Positions 46,189 through 55,722 of a stretch of 64,000 bases of DNA are shown here, piece by piece. Made by a program: the position numbers and the translations under genes. Numbering within the stretch: position 1 is the first letter of the stretch; each line of letters opens with the position of its first letter. The stretch lies in assembly GCF_019453995.1 (NCBI RefSeq), contig NZ_CP075587.1, positions 1,364,001 to 1,428,000 on the forward strand, read 5' to 3'. Below the pieces are notes generated by a model that saw nothing but the letters and a program-made list of their open reading frames with translations, made no database searches and was not told where the DNA came from. The DNA is from Candidatus Rhabdochlamydia oedothoracis (lineage in GTDB: Bacteria; Chlamydiota; Chlamydiia; Chlamydiales; Rhabdochlamydiaceae).

Positions 46189-46350
46189 TTAAACAGGCTC
46201 TAAGAGTGAAGATCCAGAGGAGCCTACACGAAGAGAATTTTGATTATCTGAAATGGGGACCCCTTGAGAAGTCGTTAGTTTATTTTTAGCTTGTTGATGT
46301 ATTTCTTTACCTTGGTCCACAAGGGGTGTATTAGCCTCTTTTTTACCCAT
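46189..46350 (-). CDS. Small hypothetical protein truncated by IS5
   Basis: 53 codons: ATG 46350 behind AAGGAG, sequence starting MGKKEANTPLVDQGKEIHQQ, polar throughout. The last four residues (LEPV) and the TAA come from the IS5 right end, so the original gene was longer. It is too short for a family call. It runs divergently from the 46478-46822 gene. Confidence 0.5.
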   Translation of the reverse strand: MGKKEANTPLVDQGKEIHQQAKNKLTTSQGVPISDNQNSLRVGSSGSSLLEPV

Positions 46351-46477
46351 AAAAAATCTCCTTTATACTTATTTGCAAAACTTAAAAAAAGTATAGATTG
46401 TAAACATAAAAATATTTTATGTTCGTTATACGAATTTTTAATTTGACCAGCAGTGCTTATATTTGAGGAGGTTATTT

Positions 46478-46822
46478 ATGACAGTACCACCAACTTTACA
46501 GTATGGTTCTATATCTGAGCCTATTTCTCCAGAATTGGAACGAGAAGGGATTTTACATACACCATATGGATACCATCGAGTGAATCGACAAGACTTTAGT
46601 CGATTTCAAAAACCCTTTGTCAAAGGTTTCATTGCATTTTCTGCAGCAAATTTATTAATAGGTGGATCTATTGTAGGACTTGGAGCTTATTCTGGAAGTG
46701 AAGGGGCAACTTGGGGTAGCATGCCTTTTTTTGCTAATAGTGTGCTCGGTCTATTTAGCCTTTTCATGGTTAGAAGTTTCCAGGGCATCACTCGAGAAGC
46801 TCACGATTCTTTATGTCTTTAA
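46478..46822 (+). CDS. Small two-helix membrane protein, Inc-like
   Basis: 114 residues from ATG 46478, chosen for the GGAGG eight bases upstream; the frame can open five codons earlier. Two hydrophobic helices (about 49-67 and 82-98) are separated by a 14-residue Gly/Ser loop, with a polar 45-residue N-terminus. This bilobed arrangement resembles chlamydial Inc proteins. It is not similar to the two Inc-like genes at 1-1875. Function unknown. Confidence 0.68.
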   Translation: MTVPPTLQYGSISEPISPELEREGILHTPYGYHRVNRQDFSRFQKPFVKGFIAFSAANLLIGGSIVGLGAYSGSEGATWGSMPFFANSVLGLFSLFMVRSFQGITREAHDSLCL

Positions 46823-46830
46823 TAAAGACG

Positions 46831-46851
46831 GAGCTGTATTTAATACAGCTC
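46831..46851. terminator. Bidirectional terminator between convergent genes
   Basis: GAGCTGTATT and AATACAGCTC form a perfect 10-bp stem with a one-base centre, between the 46822 stop and the lysS stop at 46860. T-rich sequence follows on the plus strand (TTCAAATTTTATT); A/T-rich on the other. Confidence 0.62.
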
Positions 46852-46859
46852 TTCAAATT

Positions 46860-48425
46860 TTATTCTTCTGGACGCATAATAGGGAAAAAGAGGACATCTC
46901 GAATAGAGGTGGCTTTTGTGAGTAGCATTACTAAGCGGTCAATCCCCATTCCCATCCCGCCGGTATTGGGAATGCCCTGGCAAATCGATTCTAAAAACTC
47001 TTCATCTAAAGGAGAGGCTTCTTCATTGCCTGCAGCACGTTTTTCTGCTTGGGCTTCTAAAAGCTCTCTTTGTAGAATAGGATCATTGAGCTCTGTATAG
47101 GAATTACAAAACTCTGAGCCTAGGATGAAAGTCTCGAATCTTTCTACAAAGCGCTCTTGTTTCAGTTTTGGATCGCGATGTAGTTTGCAAAGGGGGGTGG
47201 TTTCAATCGGATGATCGATGATATGGTGAGGTTGGATCAGATGTTCTTCTACAAACTCTTCAAAAGTATGTGCAATTAAAACCCCTTTACTAGCTTTCTG
47301 CAATTCTTTTGGATCAAGAGCGGTATTTTTAATCAAATAATCAGAGAGCTCTTTTTCACTCATTTGGTCTATGTTTATTTTAGCATAGGTAAGAATGCTA
47401 TCTTTCATAGAAAGGCGCTTCCAAGGGGTCTTTAAATCAATAGTTACTTCTTCTGTTTCTTTTTGAAAGGTTAGCTGAGTGGTATTAAATAACTTAAGGG
47501 CTAATTCTTCAAATAGATTTTCCACTAGCTGCATCATGTCGTTATAATCCCAATAGGCAGCATAAGCCTCTAGCTCAGTAAACTCTGGGTTGTGAGTGCG
47601 ATCGATTCCTTCATTGCGAAATACCTTTCCCATTTCAAAGACCTTTAAAAGTCCTCCTGCAATCAATTTTTTTAAAGGAATTTCTAGAGAAATCCTCAAA
47701 AACATTTCTTGATCTAACGCATGGAGATGGGTTACAAAAGGTTTTGCAGAAGCGCCTCCATAAGTATTTTGTAGGACAGGTGTTTCTACTTCTATAAAGC
47801 CTAATCTATGAAAATACTTACGTATAAGCTCTAAAATACGAGAGCGCATGACAAAAGTGTGCACTACATCAGGGTTTGCAATTAAATCAAGCCAGCGCTT
47901 GCGATATCGCACACCTTTATCTGCAAGTCCACTATATTTATCAGGGAGCGGAAGTAAGCTTTTACAAAGTATTTTTACTCTATGAGCAAAAAGCGTAAGT
48001 TCCCCTTTATGCGTATGAAATAAATACCCCTCTACTCCTAAAAAATCCCCTAAGTCGATCTTCTTTTCCAAAAACTTTAGGGAGCTCATTTCTCCACTGG
48101 GTTGAAAACCATCTACGCAGGTGGTATTTCTATTAAACATCACTTGGATACGACCTGTTTCATCCTGTAATTGAGCAAAAGCATTCTTCCCCATTCCACG
48201 AAAGAGCACAAGCCTGCCAGCTATAGAGGTTTTTTCTGTTTTTTCTTGTTCCGCTTCTTCGCTAATCCCAGTTTTTTTATCTAGCCATTTTGTGTGTAAT
48301 TGTTGAGCGGTATTTTCAGGAGAAAAAGTAGGAGGATAAGGATCAATTCCTAGTTGTTTAATCTCCTCTAATTTACGTAAACGATTTTGAAATTCTTCAT
48401 GTTCATAGTAATCTGGCTTTTGCAT
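46860..48425 (-). CDS. lysS: Lysyl-tRNA synthetase, class II
   Basis: 521 residues. The OB-fold anticodon domain (SIAGRLVLFRGMGKNAFAQL) precedes the class II core: motif 2 region with VFRNEGIDRTHNPEFTELE and motif 3 with GMGMGIDRLVMLLT. Complete. It charges tRNA-Lys. Start at ATG 48425. Its upstream region 48426-48712 is AT-rich with no recognised gene. Confidence 0.97.
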   Translation of the reverse strand: MQKPDYYEHEEFQNRLRKLEEIKQLGIDPYPPTFSPENTAQQLHTKWLDKKTGISEEAEQEKTEKTSIAGRLVLFRGMGKNAFAQLQDETGRIQVMFNRNTTCVDGFQPSGEMSSLKFLEKKIDLGDFLGVEGYLFHTHKGELTLFAHRVKILCKSLLPLPDKYSGLADKGVRYRKRWLDLIANPDVVHTFVMRSRILELIRKYFHRLGFIEVETPVLQNTYGGASAKPFVTHLHALDQEMFLRISLEIPLKKLIAGGLLKVFEMGKVFRNEGIDRTHNPEFTELEAYAAYWDYNDMMQLVENLFEELALKLFNTTQLTFQKETEEVTIDLKTPWKRLSMKDSILTYAKINIDQMSEKELSDYLIKNTALDPKELQKASKGVLIAHTFEEFVEEHLIQPHHIIDHPIETTPLCKLHRDPKLKQERFVERFETFILGSEFCNSYTELNDPILQRELLEAQAEKRAAGNEEASPLDEEFLESICQGIPNTGGMGMGIDRLVMLLTKATSIRDVLFFPIMRPEE

Positions 48426-48712
48426 AGATGGATCTCTTTGAAATTTTCCACTATTTTAGAGAGTTATTTGCAAAACTGCAAGTAGAGAAGAGGATATTCA
48501 TCAGCAAAAGAGATATTTTCTTCTGTTTTAAAATAAAAACTTAAGAATAAATATTATTTACTCTTACTTTGATATCCTTATAATCTATAATTCATTTAGA
48601 ACAAATCTGAATGTGTTCCAATCCTAACAAAAATAACTTAAGTTTTGGTCTTTTTAAAAATCAGTAGCCAATCTGGTTCTATATCTCTATCGAATAATTC
48701 TTGTAATTGAAA

Positions 48713-49559
48713 GGCCCTTTCAACCTTGAAGTGCACAAAAAAGAACATATAAATACTTGAAAAAACATCTATTGTGCACCCGAGCATAGCATGTTTGTAG
48801 ATAATCTCGTAAACACTTCTAGTGGAGTTTCGAAGTTGAGAGCCTTTCTAGGTCTGTTATTTAGTAAAGTTTCCACCCTTTCTATATCCTTGGAAGTCGT
48901 ATCTAAAAAGCTTTGTGTTTTAGGAAAATATTGCCTAACTAGTCCGTTTGTATGCTCATTTAAGCCTCTTTCCCAAGAATGGTAGGGCGTTGCAAAGTAG
49001 AAGTCTGTCTCTAGCTCGAAACTAACCATTTGGTGATAGGCAAATTCTTTTCCGTTGTCTGCTGTTAATGTGTGTACAAAATCTTTGATAGGTTTAAGTT
49101 GTTCAATTAACGCTTGACTTACTTCCTCTGCAGTTTTATGAGAAACTTTGGCGAGCTTAGTTAGCTTGGAAGTTCTTTCTACCATTGATACAATTACGCC
49201 TTTATGTCCTGCCCCTATGACTGTATCTAGTTCCCAGTCTCCTAAACGAGTCTTTTTTTCTACAATACAAGGCCGTTGCTTAATATCTATACGACCAGGC
49301 ATGTTCCCTCTTCCAGAAGCTCCCTTTCTCTGCTTGTTATATTTTTTCCCTCGATGACGGAGCTCTCTATAAAGCTGTCCTCCCTGTCGTTTATCTTTCC
49401 AGATATGATTATAGATGGTCTCATGACTAACATGTTCTTTACCATGTCTTTTAAGCCATCCGGATATTTGTATAGGGCTCCATTGCAACTTGATTTTTTC
49501 TTCAATACGGGTAACTATTTGAGGAGTCATTTTTTTATTGGGCTGAGAATTTTTTCTAA
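48713..49559 (-). mobile_element. IS30 copy with 5' end removed by IS30 insertion
   Basis: Runs from the right terminal repeat (GGCCCTTTCAACCTTGAAGT) through the coding part to the CTAA at transposase codon 76. There a second IS30 begins (49560). The rest of this copy is missing. The open part encodes residues 85-337 of the transposase, including all three catalytic residues but not the DNA-binding N-terminus. Confidence 0.88.
48769..49530 (-). pseudogene. IS30 transposase, N-terminus lost
   Basis: 253 codons from an internal Met (MTPQIVTRIEEKIKLQW). It has the DDE residues (DWELDTVIG, TADNGKEF and the Glu of GLNEHTNGLVRQY) but lacks the first 84 residues with the helix-turn-helix. It is identical to the matching part of the intact gene at 49912-50925, so the loss is recent. 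Confidence 0.88.
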
Positions 49560-49855
49560 AGTCTTTTCAAGTTTGAAGTGCACAGAAGAATTAAAAAAAG
49601 AATAGGCAGGCGATGAAAGAATCTCTATTGTGATTTTTAACAATCAAACACAAGGAGAGACCTTGCCTAAAGGCTACCATCACCTAACCTATGACCAAAG
49701 ATGTCAGATTTATATTTTAAAAGCTAGAGGAGATACATCTAGCTCAATAGCAAACATTCTAAAAGTTCATCATAGCACTATTAGTAGGGAACTTAAGAGA
49801 AATAAAGGGCAACGAGGATACCGTCATCAGCAAGCTCAAGAAAAAGCATTTCTTA
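49560..49855 (+). mobile_element. IS30 5' fragment, inserted in one IS30 and cut by another
   Basis: It starts with the left terminal repeat AGTCTTTTCAAGTTTGAAGT at the CTAA of the preceding copy and reads 74 codons of the transposase (GTG start at 49630) to the same CTTA site, where the next IS30 starts (49856). Orientation is opposite to both neighbours. Confidence 0.88.
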
Positions 49856-50995
49856 GGCCCTTTCAACCTTGAAGTGCACAAAAAAGAACATATAAATACT
49901 TGAAAAAACATCTATTGTGCACCCGAGCATAGCATGTTTGTAGATAATCTCGTAAACACTTCTAGTGGAGTTTCGAAGTTGAGAGCCTTTCTAGGTCTGT
50001 TATTTAGTAAAGTTTCCACCCTTTCTATATCCTTGGAAGTCGTATCTAAAAAGCTTTGTGTTTTAGGAAAATATTGCCTAACTAGTCCGTTTGTATGCTC
50101 ATTTAAGCCTCTTTCCCAAGAATGGTAGGGCGTTGCAAAGTAGAAGTCTGTCTCTAGCTCGAAACTAACCATTTGGTGATAGGCAAATTCTTTTCCGTTG
50201 TCTGCTGTTAATGTGTGTACAAAATCTTTGATAGGTTTAAGTTGTTCAATTAACGCTTGACTTACTTCCTCTGCAGTTTTATGAGAAACTTTGGCGAGCT
50301 TAGTTAGCTTGGAAGTTCTTTCTACCATTGATACAATTACGCCTTTATGTCCTGCCCCTATGACTGTATCTAGTTCCCAGTCTCCTAAACGAGTCTTTTT
50401 TTCTACAATACAAGGCCGTTGCTTAATATCTATACGACCAGGCATGTTCCCTCTTCCAGAAGCTCCCTTTCTCTGCTTGTTATATTTTTTCCCTCGATGA
50501 CGGAGCTCTCTATAAAGCTGTCCTCCCTGTCGTTTATCTTTCCAGATATGATTATAGATGGTCTCATGACTAACATGTTCTTTACCATGTCTTTTAAGCC
50601 ATCCGGATATTTGTATAGGGCTCCATTGCAACTTGATTTTTTCTTCAATACGGGTAACTATTTGAGGAGTCATTTTTTTATTGGGCTGAGAATTTTTTCT
50701 AAGAAATGCTTTTTCTTGAGCTTGCTGATGACGGTATCCTCGTTGCCCTTTATTTCTCTTAAGTTCCCTACTAATAGTGCTATGATGAACTTTTAGAATG
50801 TTTGCTATTGAGCTAGATGTATCTCCTCTAGCTTTTAAAATATAAATCTGACATCTTTGGTCATAGGTTAGGTGATGGTAGCCTTTAGGCAAGGTCTCTC
50901 CTTGTGTTTGATTGTTAAAAATCACAATAGAGATTCTTTCATCGCCTGCCTATTCTTTTTTTAATTCTTCTGTGCACTTCAAACTTGAAAAGACT
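49856..50995 (-). mobile_element. IS30-family element, intact copy 1
   Basis: 1140 bp with 25-bp imperfect terminal repeats (GGCCCTTTCAACCTTGAAGT and AGTCTTTTCAAGTTTGAAGT). The left edge is in an IS30 fragment, the right edge in an IS5 relic. Same size as the copy at 56484-57623. Confidence 0.92.
49912..50925 (-). CDS. IS30-family DDE transposase, copy 1
   Basis: 337 residues, GTG start. The N-terminal helix-turn-helix (LTYDQRCQIYILKARGDTSS, IANILKVHHSTISRELKRNK) is typical of IS30. The catalytic core has the Asp of DWELDTVIGAGHKG, the Asp of TADNGKEF and the Glu of GLNEHTNGLVRQYFPK. Intact and identical in sequence to the copy at 56554-57567, suggesting current activity. Confidence 0.93.
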   Translation of the reverse strand: MIFNNQTQGETLPKGYHHLTYDQRCQIYILKARGDTSSSIANILKVHHSTISRELKRNKGQRGYRHQQAQEKAFLRKNSQPNKKMTPQIVTRIEEKIKLQWSPIQISGWLKRHGKEHVSHETIYNHIWKDKRQGGQLYRELRHRGKKYNKQRKGASGRGNMPGRIDIKQRPCIVEKKTRLGDWELDTVIGAGHKGVIVSMVERTSKLTKLAKVSHKTAEEVSQALIEQLKPIKDFVHTLTADNGKEFAYHQMVSFELETDFYFATPYHSWERGLNEHTNGLVRQYFPKTQSFLDTTSKDIERVETLLNNRPRKALNFETPLEVFTRLSTNMLCSGAQ

Positions 50996-51288
50996 ATCTT
51001 TTTTATTCCAAAGAGGGAAATAATAATCACATAATTCCCATTTAGGATATTCTATGGGTAACATACGCCACTGGCAACCACTTTTTAAAATGTACAAAAT
51101 TCCACAAAAAATATCATATAGATCAACTCTTCGTGGACGTGTTTTTTTGCGTGTAGACTCAAGTATTAGATGGATTTTGCTAAATTGTTTACGAGAAATA
51201 TCGCTTGGATAAGAGCGGTTCATAACTACCTCCAAAGGTTTTATGAAAACTATCATTATACCTTAATGAAAAGATTTTAAACAGGCTC
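50996..51288 (-). mobile_element. IS5 (IS427-like) right-end fragment
   Basis: It carries the first transposase frame to LWNKKD and the right terminal repeat, ending GGCTC at 51288. Its other half is missing beyond the IS30 at 50995. The frame from 51223 starts MNRSYPSDISRKQF. Relic. Confidence 0.85.
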
Positions 51289-51330
51289 TAAGAGAATGGT
51301 TTAAAGAGTTTGAAAATTTAAATAAAAAAG

Positions 51331-51594
51331 CTAGCTTTTTTGTTGCTGCTCGATAATTTGACTGACAAGTTTTAAACCCTGATTAGTGAGATAAACCCTA
51401 TTGCCTTCTGCTTTCTTAATAAAATTAGCCTGAGCTAAGTCGCGTGCGATAACTTGTGCGCCTTTGGTATTTTGCCCAATGGCTTTAGCTACCTCTAAGC
51501 AATCAATTTGCCCATAAGGAGTTCCTGATTGCATGGCTAATTCATAGAGCTTAAGCACAAAGATCTCATCTTTTGTCATGGCTTTTTGTGTCAT
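51331..51594 (-). CDS. Small winged-helix-like protein coupled to cysS
   Basis: 87 residues: helices with KDEIFVLKLYELAMQSG, a turn, LEVAKAIGQNTKGAQVIARDL (helix-turn-helix-like) and a wing-like NRVYLTNQGLKLV. This looks like a winged-helix DNA- or RNA-binding fold. Its ATG overlaps the cysS stop by four bases, so translation is coupled. The stop lies inside an A6GCTAGCT6 palindrome (51324-51341). No family named with certainty. Confidence 0.7.
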   Translation of the reverse strand: MTQKAMTKDEIFVLKLYELAMQSGTPYGQIDCLEVAKAIGQNTKGAQVIARDLAQANFIKKAEGNRVYLTNQGLKLVSQIIEQQQKS

Positions 51595-53009
51595 ATGGTT
51601 CTCATTTTTTTTAAACGTGGGCCTTGAGGACTATCTTCTATACAATACCCTCGTGTCTGAATTTTATCACGGTAGTTATCGGCTAATTTCCAGTTTTTCT
51701 CTCTGCGCGCGTGTTGTCTTAAACGTAGAGCCTCTTGTAGATCCTCTGGTATGCATTCTTCTTCTACAAAGATACATCCCAGTACAGTATCGATTTTTTG
51801 TAGGAAGGTAAATATTTTTTTCGCTTCACTTAAAGAGACCCTCTTTTCATCACAAACGGTGTTCACTTGACGAATCAATTCAAACACAGCAGCTAGGGCT
51901 GCAGAAATATTTAAATCATCTGCAAGATGGATATAAAACATCTCTTCTGCTGTTTTCAAAATTTCTATAGTAGACTCTACTTTTAGATCCATCTCCAATG
52001 TCTTCAGTCGTGCAATGAAATCATCTATTCTCTGCAGAGAAGCACGCGCTGCTTCTAAAGCTCTAAAAGTAAAATTAAGCTGGGTGCGATAATGGGTTTG
52101 TAGTAAAAGATAACGAATATAACGCCCCTCATATCCTTTTGCAATAAGATCTCGCAAGGTATAGAAGTTACCTAAGCTTTTTGACATCTTCTTATGATCG
52201 ATTAAAAGATGCTCTATATGCACCCAATATTTGACAAACCGTGAACAAGAAAATGCCTCTGATTGAGCAATCTCATTTTCATGATGAGGAAACATATTGT
52301 CTACTCCTCCAGCATGAATATCGATACTAGAGCCCAGTAATTTCATAGCCATAGCAGAGCATTCTATATGCCATCCTGGGCGTCCAGGGCCAAATGGACT
52401 ATCCCAATAAATCCCCCGCTCTTTTTCTGGATCATAAGCTTTCCATAAAGCAAAATCTGCTATGTTTTCTTTTTCATATTCATCTTCTGACATCCGATTA
52501 GAAGCACCAGCTTCTAACTGATCTAGGCAAAGATGTGAAAGACGCCCATAGGAAGGAAACTTGGCAATGGAAAAATAAATGCTTTTGTCTACCCCTTGAT
52601 AGGCTATTTTTAACTCGAGCAGCTTCTGAATAATCAAAATCATTTCTTCTATATACCCTGTAGCTCGAGGATAATATTCGACAGGTTCTATGTTAAGAGA
52701 ATGAAGATCCTCGAAAAAAGCCTCTTCGTAAGGTCTTGTGTATTCATGCAAAGATACTTTTTGTACGATTGCTGCCTTAATCGTCTTATCATCAATATCC
52801 GTGATATTCATTGCTTGTATGACCTGATATCCTAAAAGCTTCAAACTTCTACGCAAGAGATCTTCTGCAACATAGGTACGAAAATTTCCAATATGTGCAT
52901 AATGATAAATAGTGGGACCACATGTATACATGTGGATTGTTTTACCGTCTAAAGGTAGTACCTCTTCTTTTTTTCTACTTTCTGTATTATAAATCTTTAA
53001 ATGCATCAT
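51591..53009 (-). CDS. cysS: Cysteinyl-tRNA synthetase
   Basis: 472 residues. Zinc Cys in YTCGPTIYHYAHIGNFRTY (also the HIGN form of the HIGH motif), WHIECSAMA and the KMSKS loop as KKMSKSLGNF. Complete class Ia enzyme. The start overlaps the end of the upstream fusion gene by 23 bases; a second ATG three bases on is equally likely. Confidence 0.96.
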   Translation of the reverse strand: MMHLKIYNTESRKKEEVLPLDGKTIHMYTCGPTIYHYAHIGNFRTYVAEDLLRRSLKLLGYQVIQAMNITDIDDKTIKAAIVQKVSLHEYTRPYEEAFFEDLHSLNIEPVEYYPRATGYIEEMILIIQKLLELKIAYQGVDKSIYFSIAKFPSYGRLSHLCLDQLEAGASNRMSEDEYEKENIADFALWKAYDPEKERGIYWDSPFGPGRPGWHIECSAMAMKLLGSSIDIHAGGVDNMFPHHENEIAQSEAFSCSRFVKYWVHIEHLLIDHKKMSKSLGNFYTLRDLIAKGYEGRYIRYLLLQTHYRTQLNFTFRALEAARASLQRIDDFIARLKTLEMDLKVESTIEILKTAEEMFYIHLADDLNISAALAAVFELIRQVNTVCDEKRVSLSEAKKIFTFLQKIDTVLGCIFVEEECIPEDLQEALRLRQHARREKNWKLADNYRDKIQTRGYCIEDSPQGPRLKKMRTI

Positions 53010-55722
53010 TATTTGTTTTACTCAATTCATCTAATAAGCGATAATTCTTTTTTCCAGTGCCTGTTAAAGGTATTTGCGAAATCTTGCGCACTTCGGAAAC
53101 CTTTACAATTTTTCCAAACCCTTCTTCTTTCAAAATAGTGTTAATTTCCTCTTTAGAAACAGAAAAAGTAGTAAATAGAATCAATTGAGGTTTTTCTGCT
53201 GCTACCTCTCGCATGCTAATTGCTAAACCAGCTCCCTCTTTTTCACCTGTTAACCACTGTTTATGATGCGCCACCTCTATTAGCTTATCTTCTATACCAC
53301 CTAAGCCAATCATCTCACCGCCAATCTTAATCACTCTTTTTAGTCTACCAGATAAAATAAGCGATCCTTCAGGAGTAATATAGCCTAAATCACCCGAAGT
53401 ATACCATATTTTTTCTTGAAAAACAATAAAAGGATTAGAGCTAGAATCAAGATATCCTTTAAACACGTTTAAACCTGAGATACAGATCTCCCCTTCTTGC
53501 CCTAATGGTTTAGGCTCTTTTGTGTTTACATCCAAAATACAGATTTCTGTATGCTTCAAGGGGAAACCAACTCCATTCGCACTTCTTCCTCGGAGATTAC
53601 TTGTAACTAAAGGACTACATTCTGTGGCTCCATATCCTTCAATCAGCTGAGCTTTTGGTAAAAACCGCTTTACATAAGTAAACAGTTCATCAGGAGCTTT
53701 TTCTGCTCCTGATAAAATAAGATGCAAGGAGTCTAGTTCCTTGGGCTTTGCTACTCGAAAAAGCCCTTGAATAAAACTTGGTGAACAACAAAACGTCGTT
53801 GATTTCCAATAGGCTATATCCTGTGCCATCCCATAGCTATCCGTTGGATCAGGAGCATAACAGGTTTTAATTCCAGCTAAAATCGGCATCATTCCTGTAA
53901 GAGAAAATCCCATAGAGTGAAAGGGAGGTAATACCGCATAAAGACAAGATCCAAATTCTATAATATTAAGAGCAATACAATCCCTTTGATTAATCAGCAA
54001 ATTCTCATGCGATAGAGCAACAGCTTTTGGAAAAGCCTCTGTTCCACTAGTAAATAAAATGACTGCGTTCTGGTCTTTTTTTATTTTATCTAAACCAAGA
54101 TAGCCAACTAAAAATTCACTAGATAATACAGAACCCATTGCTGCTTTTAATTTAGTTACAATTCCTATCTTTTGTTTAATATCCTCTAAAAAGAGCATTC
54201 GATTTTCTTCTAATTTACCAAAGTCCACTTCATTTAAACGGTCTAAAAACCGATGAGAGGTCACAACAAATTGCAACTTAACAAGATCGACTGCATGATC
54301 TAAAGAGCGAGTTCCCATTGTCCAATTCAACATAACAGGGATCTTATTAGATAGCCAAATTGCAGAGATCACAAGATACGCGGCAACAGAAGAAGGCAAA
54401 AGAACCCCTATATATTCTCCTGAAAGAGAACGAAAATATGTACTAAGTGCTAAGGCAGAACGTTTAAAACTGGAATAGGAGAATACTCCTGCTATATGAT
54501 CAGCACAAGCAACAAAGGAAGACATTCTATCCAAGCTACGCAACAAAACTTGTCCCACCGTTTTCCCTTCCGGAATCTCTATACTTGGACGTTTCTTCTT
54601 TTCCACCCAAGCCGCTGGCAATGGTGGCAATATGTTACTTTTATTTTTTTCTTTTTCAGGACCGGAAGCGCTTTGCAAAAGATCTTCAACAACTTGTAAT
54701 TTTTCTGGATTTACTCCAATCACCGCATATTGTTCCTCCAAAAATACACATAAGCCTGCAATGTCCAACGAATCAAGACCTAGATCACGAGATAGATTCA
54801 TTTCCCTTGTGATCTTGCCTTTAGGACGTCCTGATAGTCTGCTTAAATGGGCAAAAATCGTTTTTTGCACATCAGAGGTTACTATCTGATTTGCGATTAA
54901 CTCGATGGAAACTTGCTGTTGCGTAATCTTTGGAATTTTTTTCTTCCAACGAGAATAAGAGATAAGCGTTAATGGTTCTGCTCCTGGTTTAGGATAGCGA
55001 TTATACCATTCTTCTAAATACTTATTAAAATCTACACGTGTCGCATCCCAAGGAAAATCTAAAGAAGGCAGAGAAAATTCTACTTTTACATTGCGCTTGG
55101 GCATAAAGAAGAATCCACTTTTACATAAAAGTTTAGCACATCTTCTTAAGATTTGGCCAAAATTAGGAGATATTCCGGTTATCGCCCGAGAGAATTGACT
55201 TCCCCAAAGCCCTGTCGTTCGTACTAATACTATATTAAGATCTGGGCAGAGTTGAATTAAACGATGCACAAAAGAAGCTCCACCAATGATTTCAAAACCG
55301 GAAATTTTTAAGCGACCAGAGGGATAAATCATGAAATGATTTTTTCTCTTAAGACCTTTAACAATTTCTTGCATGCACTGGTCTACTTTTTTCCCACGCC
55401 ACTTACTAGCCAATACATCCATTGTCGGCAAAGGAATAGCCTTAACTAGGTCCATAAACCAACGAAATCCTTTAAGGTAATAAAAATGCTCAACTACGAG
55501 GGGCCGAGGTCGGAATAAAGGCCATAGAAGACTCTCTACAATCACAGGATCTATTTCAGCAGGATGATTAGGCAAAAATAAAATCCCACCTGGTTTTTTA
55601 AAAGAATGGTTTTTGATGCTCTCCCGACCACAAACCTCAATGCGATAGCGCAAGCAGAGCAATTTGCGAATGATCCAACAAAAACCATTTAAAACCCAAG
55701 TAGTTAGCCTACTCTGCTTCAT
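52987..55722 (-). CDS. aas: PlsC acyltransferase-ACP-AMP ligase fusion (Aas type)
   Basis: 911 residues, three parts. Residues about 1-245: acyltransferase with HX4D motif NHPAEID (His53) and YPSGR. About 275-350: an acyl-carrier-protein domain with the phosphopantetheine site DLGLDSLD (Ser318). About 395-905: AMP-dependent acyl ligase with LFTSGTEAFPKAVALSH and YGATECSPLVT. E. coli Aas (about 719 residues) has the first and third parts; the integrated ACP would let the activated acyl group be handed internally to a lysophospholipid, probably to use host fatty acids. The gene neighbours lysS, priA and cysS here, as CT776-CT782 do in C. trachomatis (from memory). Confidence 0.9.
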   Translation of the reverse strand: MKQSRLTTWVLNGFCWIIRKLLCLRYRIEVCGRESIKNHSFKKPGGILFLPNHPAEIDPVIVESLLWPLFRPRPLVVEHFYYLKGFRWFMDLVKAIPLPTMDVLASKWRGKKVDQCMQEIVKGLKRKNHFMIYPSGRLKISGFEIIGGASFVHRLIQLCPDLNIVLVRTTGLWGSQFSRAITGISPNFGQILRRCAKLLCKSGFFFMPKRNVKVEFSLPSLDFPWDATRVDFNKYLEEWYNRYPKPGAEPLTLISYSRWKKKIPKITQQQVSIELIANQIVTSDVQKTIFAHLSRLSGRPKGKITREMNLSRDLGLDSLDIAGLCVFLEEQYAVIGVNPEKLQVVEDLLQSASGPEKEKNKSNILPPLPAAWVEKKKRPSIEIPEGKTVGQVLLRSLDRMSSFVACADHIAGVFSYSSFKRSALALSTYFRSLSGEYIGVLLPSSVAAYLVISAIWLSNKIPVMLNWTMGTRSLDHAVDLVKLQFVVTSHRFLDRLNEVDFGKLEENRMLFLEDIKQKIGIVTKLKAAMGSVLSSEFLVGYLGLDKIKKDQNAVILFTSGTEAFPKAVALSHENLLINQRDCIALNIIEFGSCLYAVLPPFHSMGFSLTGMMPILAGIKTCYAPDPTDSYGMAQDIAYWKSTTFCCSPSFIQGLFRVAKPKELDSLHLILSGAEKAPDELFTYVKRFLPKAQLIEGYGATECSPLVTSNLRGRSANGVGFPLKHTEICILDVNTKEPKPLGQEGEICISGLNVFKGYLDSSSNPFIVFQEKIWYTSGDLGYITPEGSLILSGRLKRVIKIGGEMIGLGGIEDKLIEVAHHKQWLTGEKEGAGLAISMREVAAEKPQLILFTTFSVSKEEINTILKEEGFGKIVKVSEVRKISQIPLTGTGKKNYRLLDELSKTNNDAFKDL

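Larger units (their letters stand above)
45341..46200 (-). mobile_element. IS5-family (IS427-like) element, full-length copy
   Basis: 860 bp, ends GAGCCTGTTTAAAATC and inverse, TAA on both sides. It carries two overlapping transposase frames on the minus strand. Related copies: 21916-22488, 50996-51288 and 56174-57883. The left flank is IS630-A and the right flank is the interrupted gene at 46189-46350, so the flanks do not come from one intact target. Confidence 0.9.

Noticed and set aside
49934-50796. Plus-strand frames over the IS30 transposase (also at 48791-49605 and 56683-57545)
   Set aside because: They recur identically in every IS30 copy on the antisense strand and lack Shine-Dalgarno sequences and protein-like composition.
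54496-54889. Plus-strand frames opposite the acyltransferase fusion
   Set aside because: Antisense to a clear three-domain protein.
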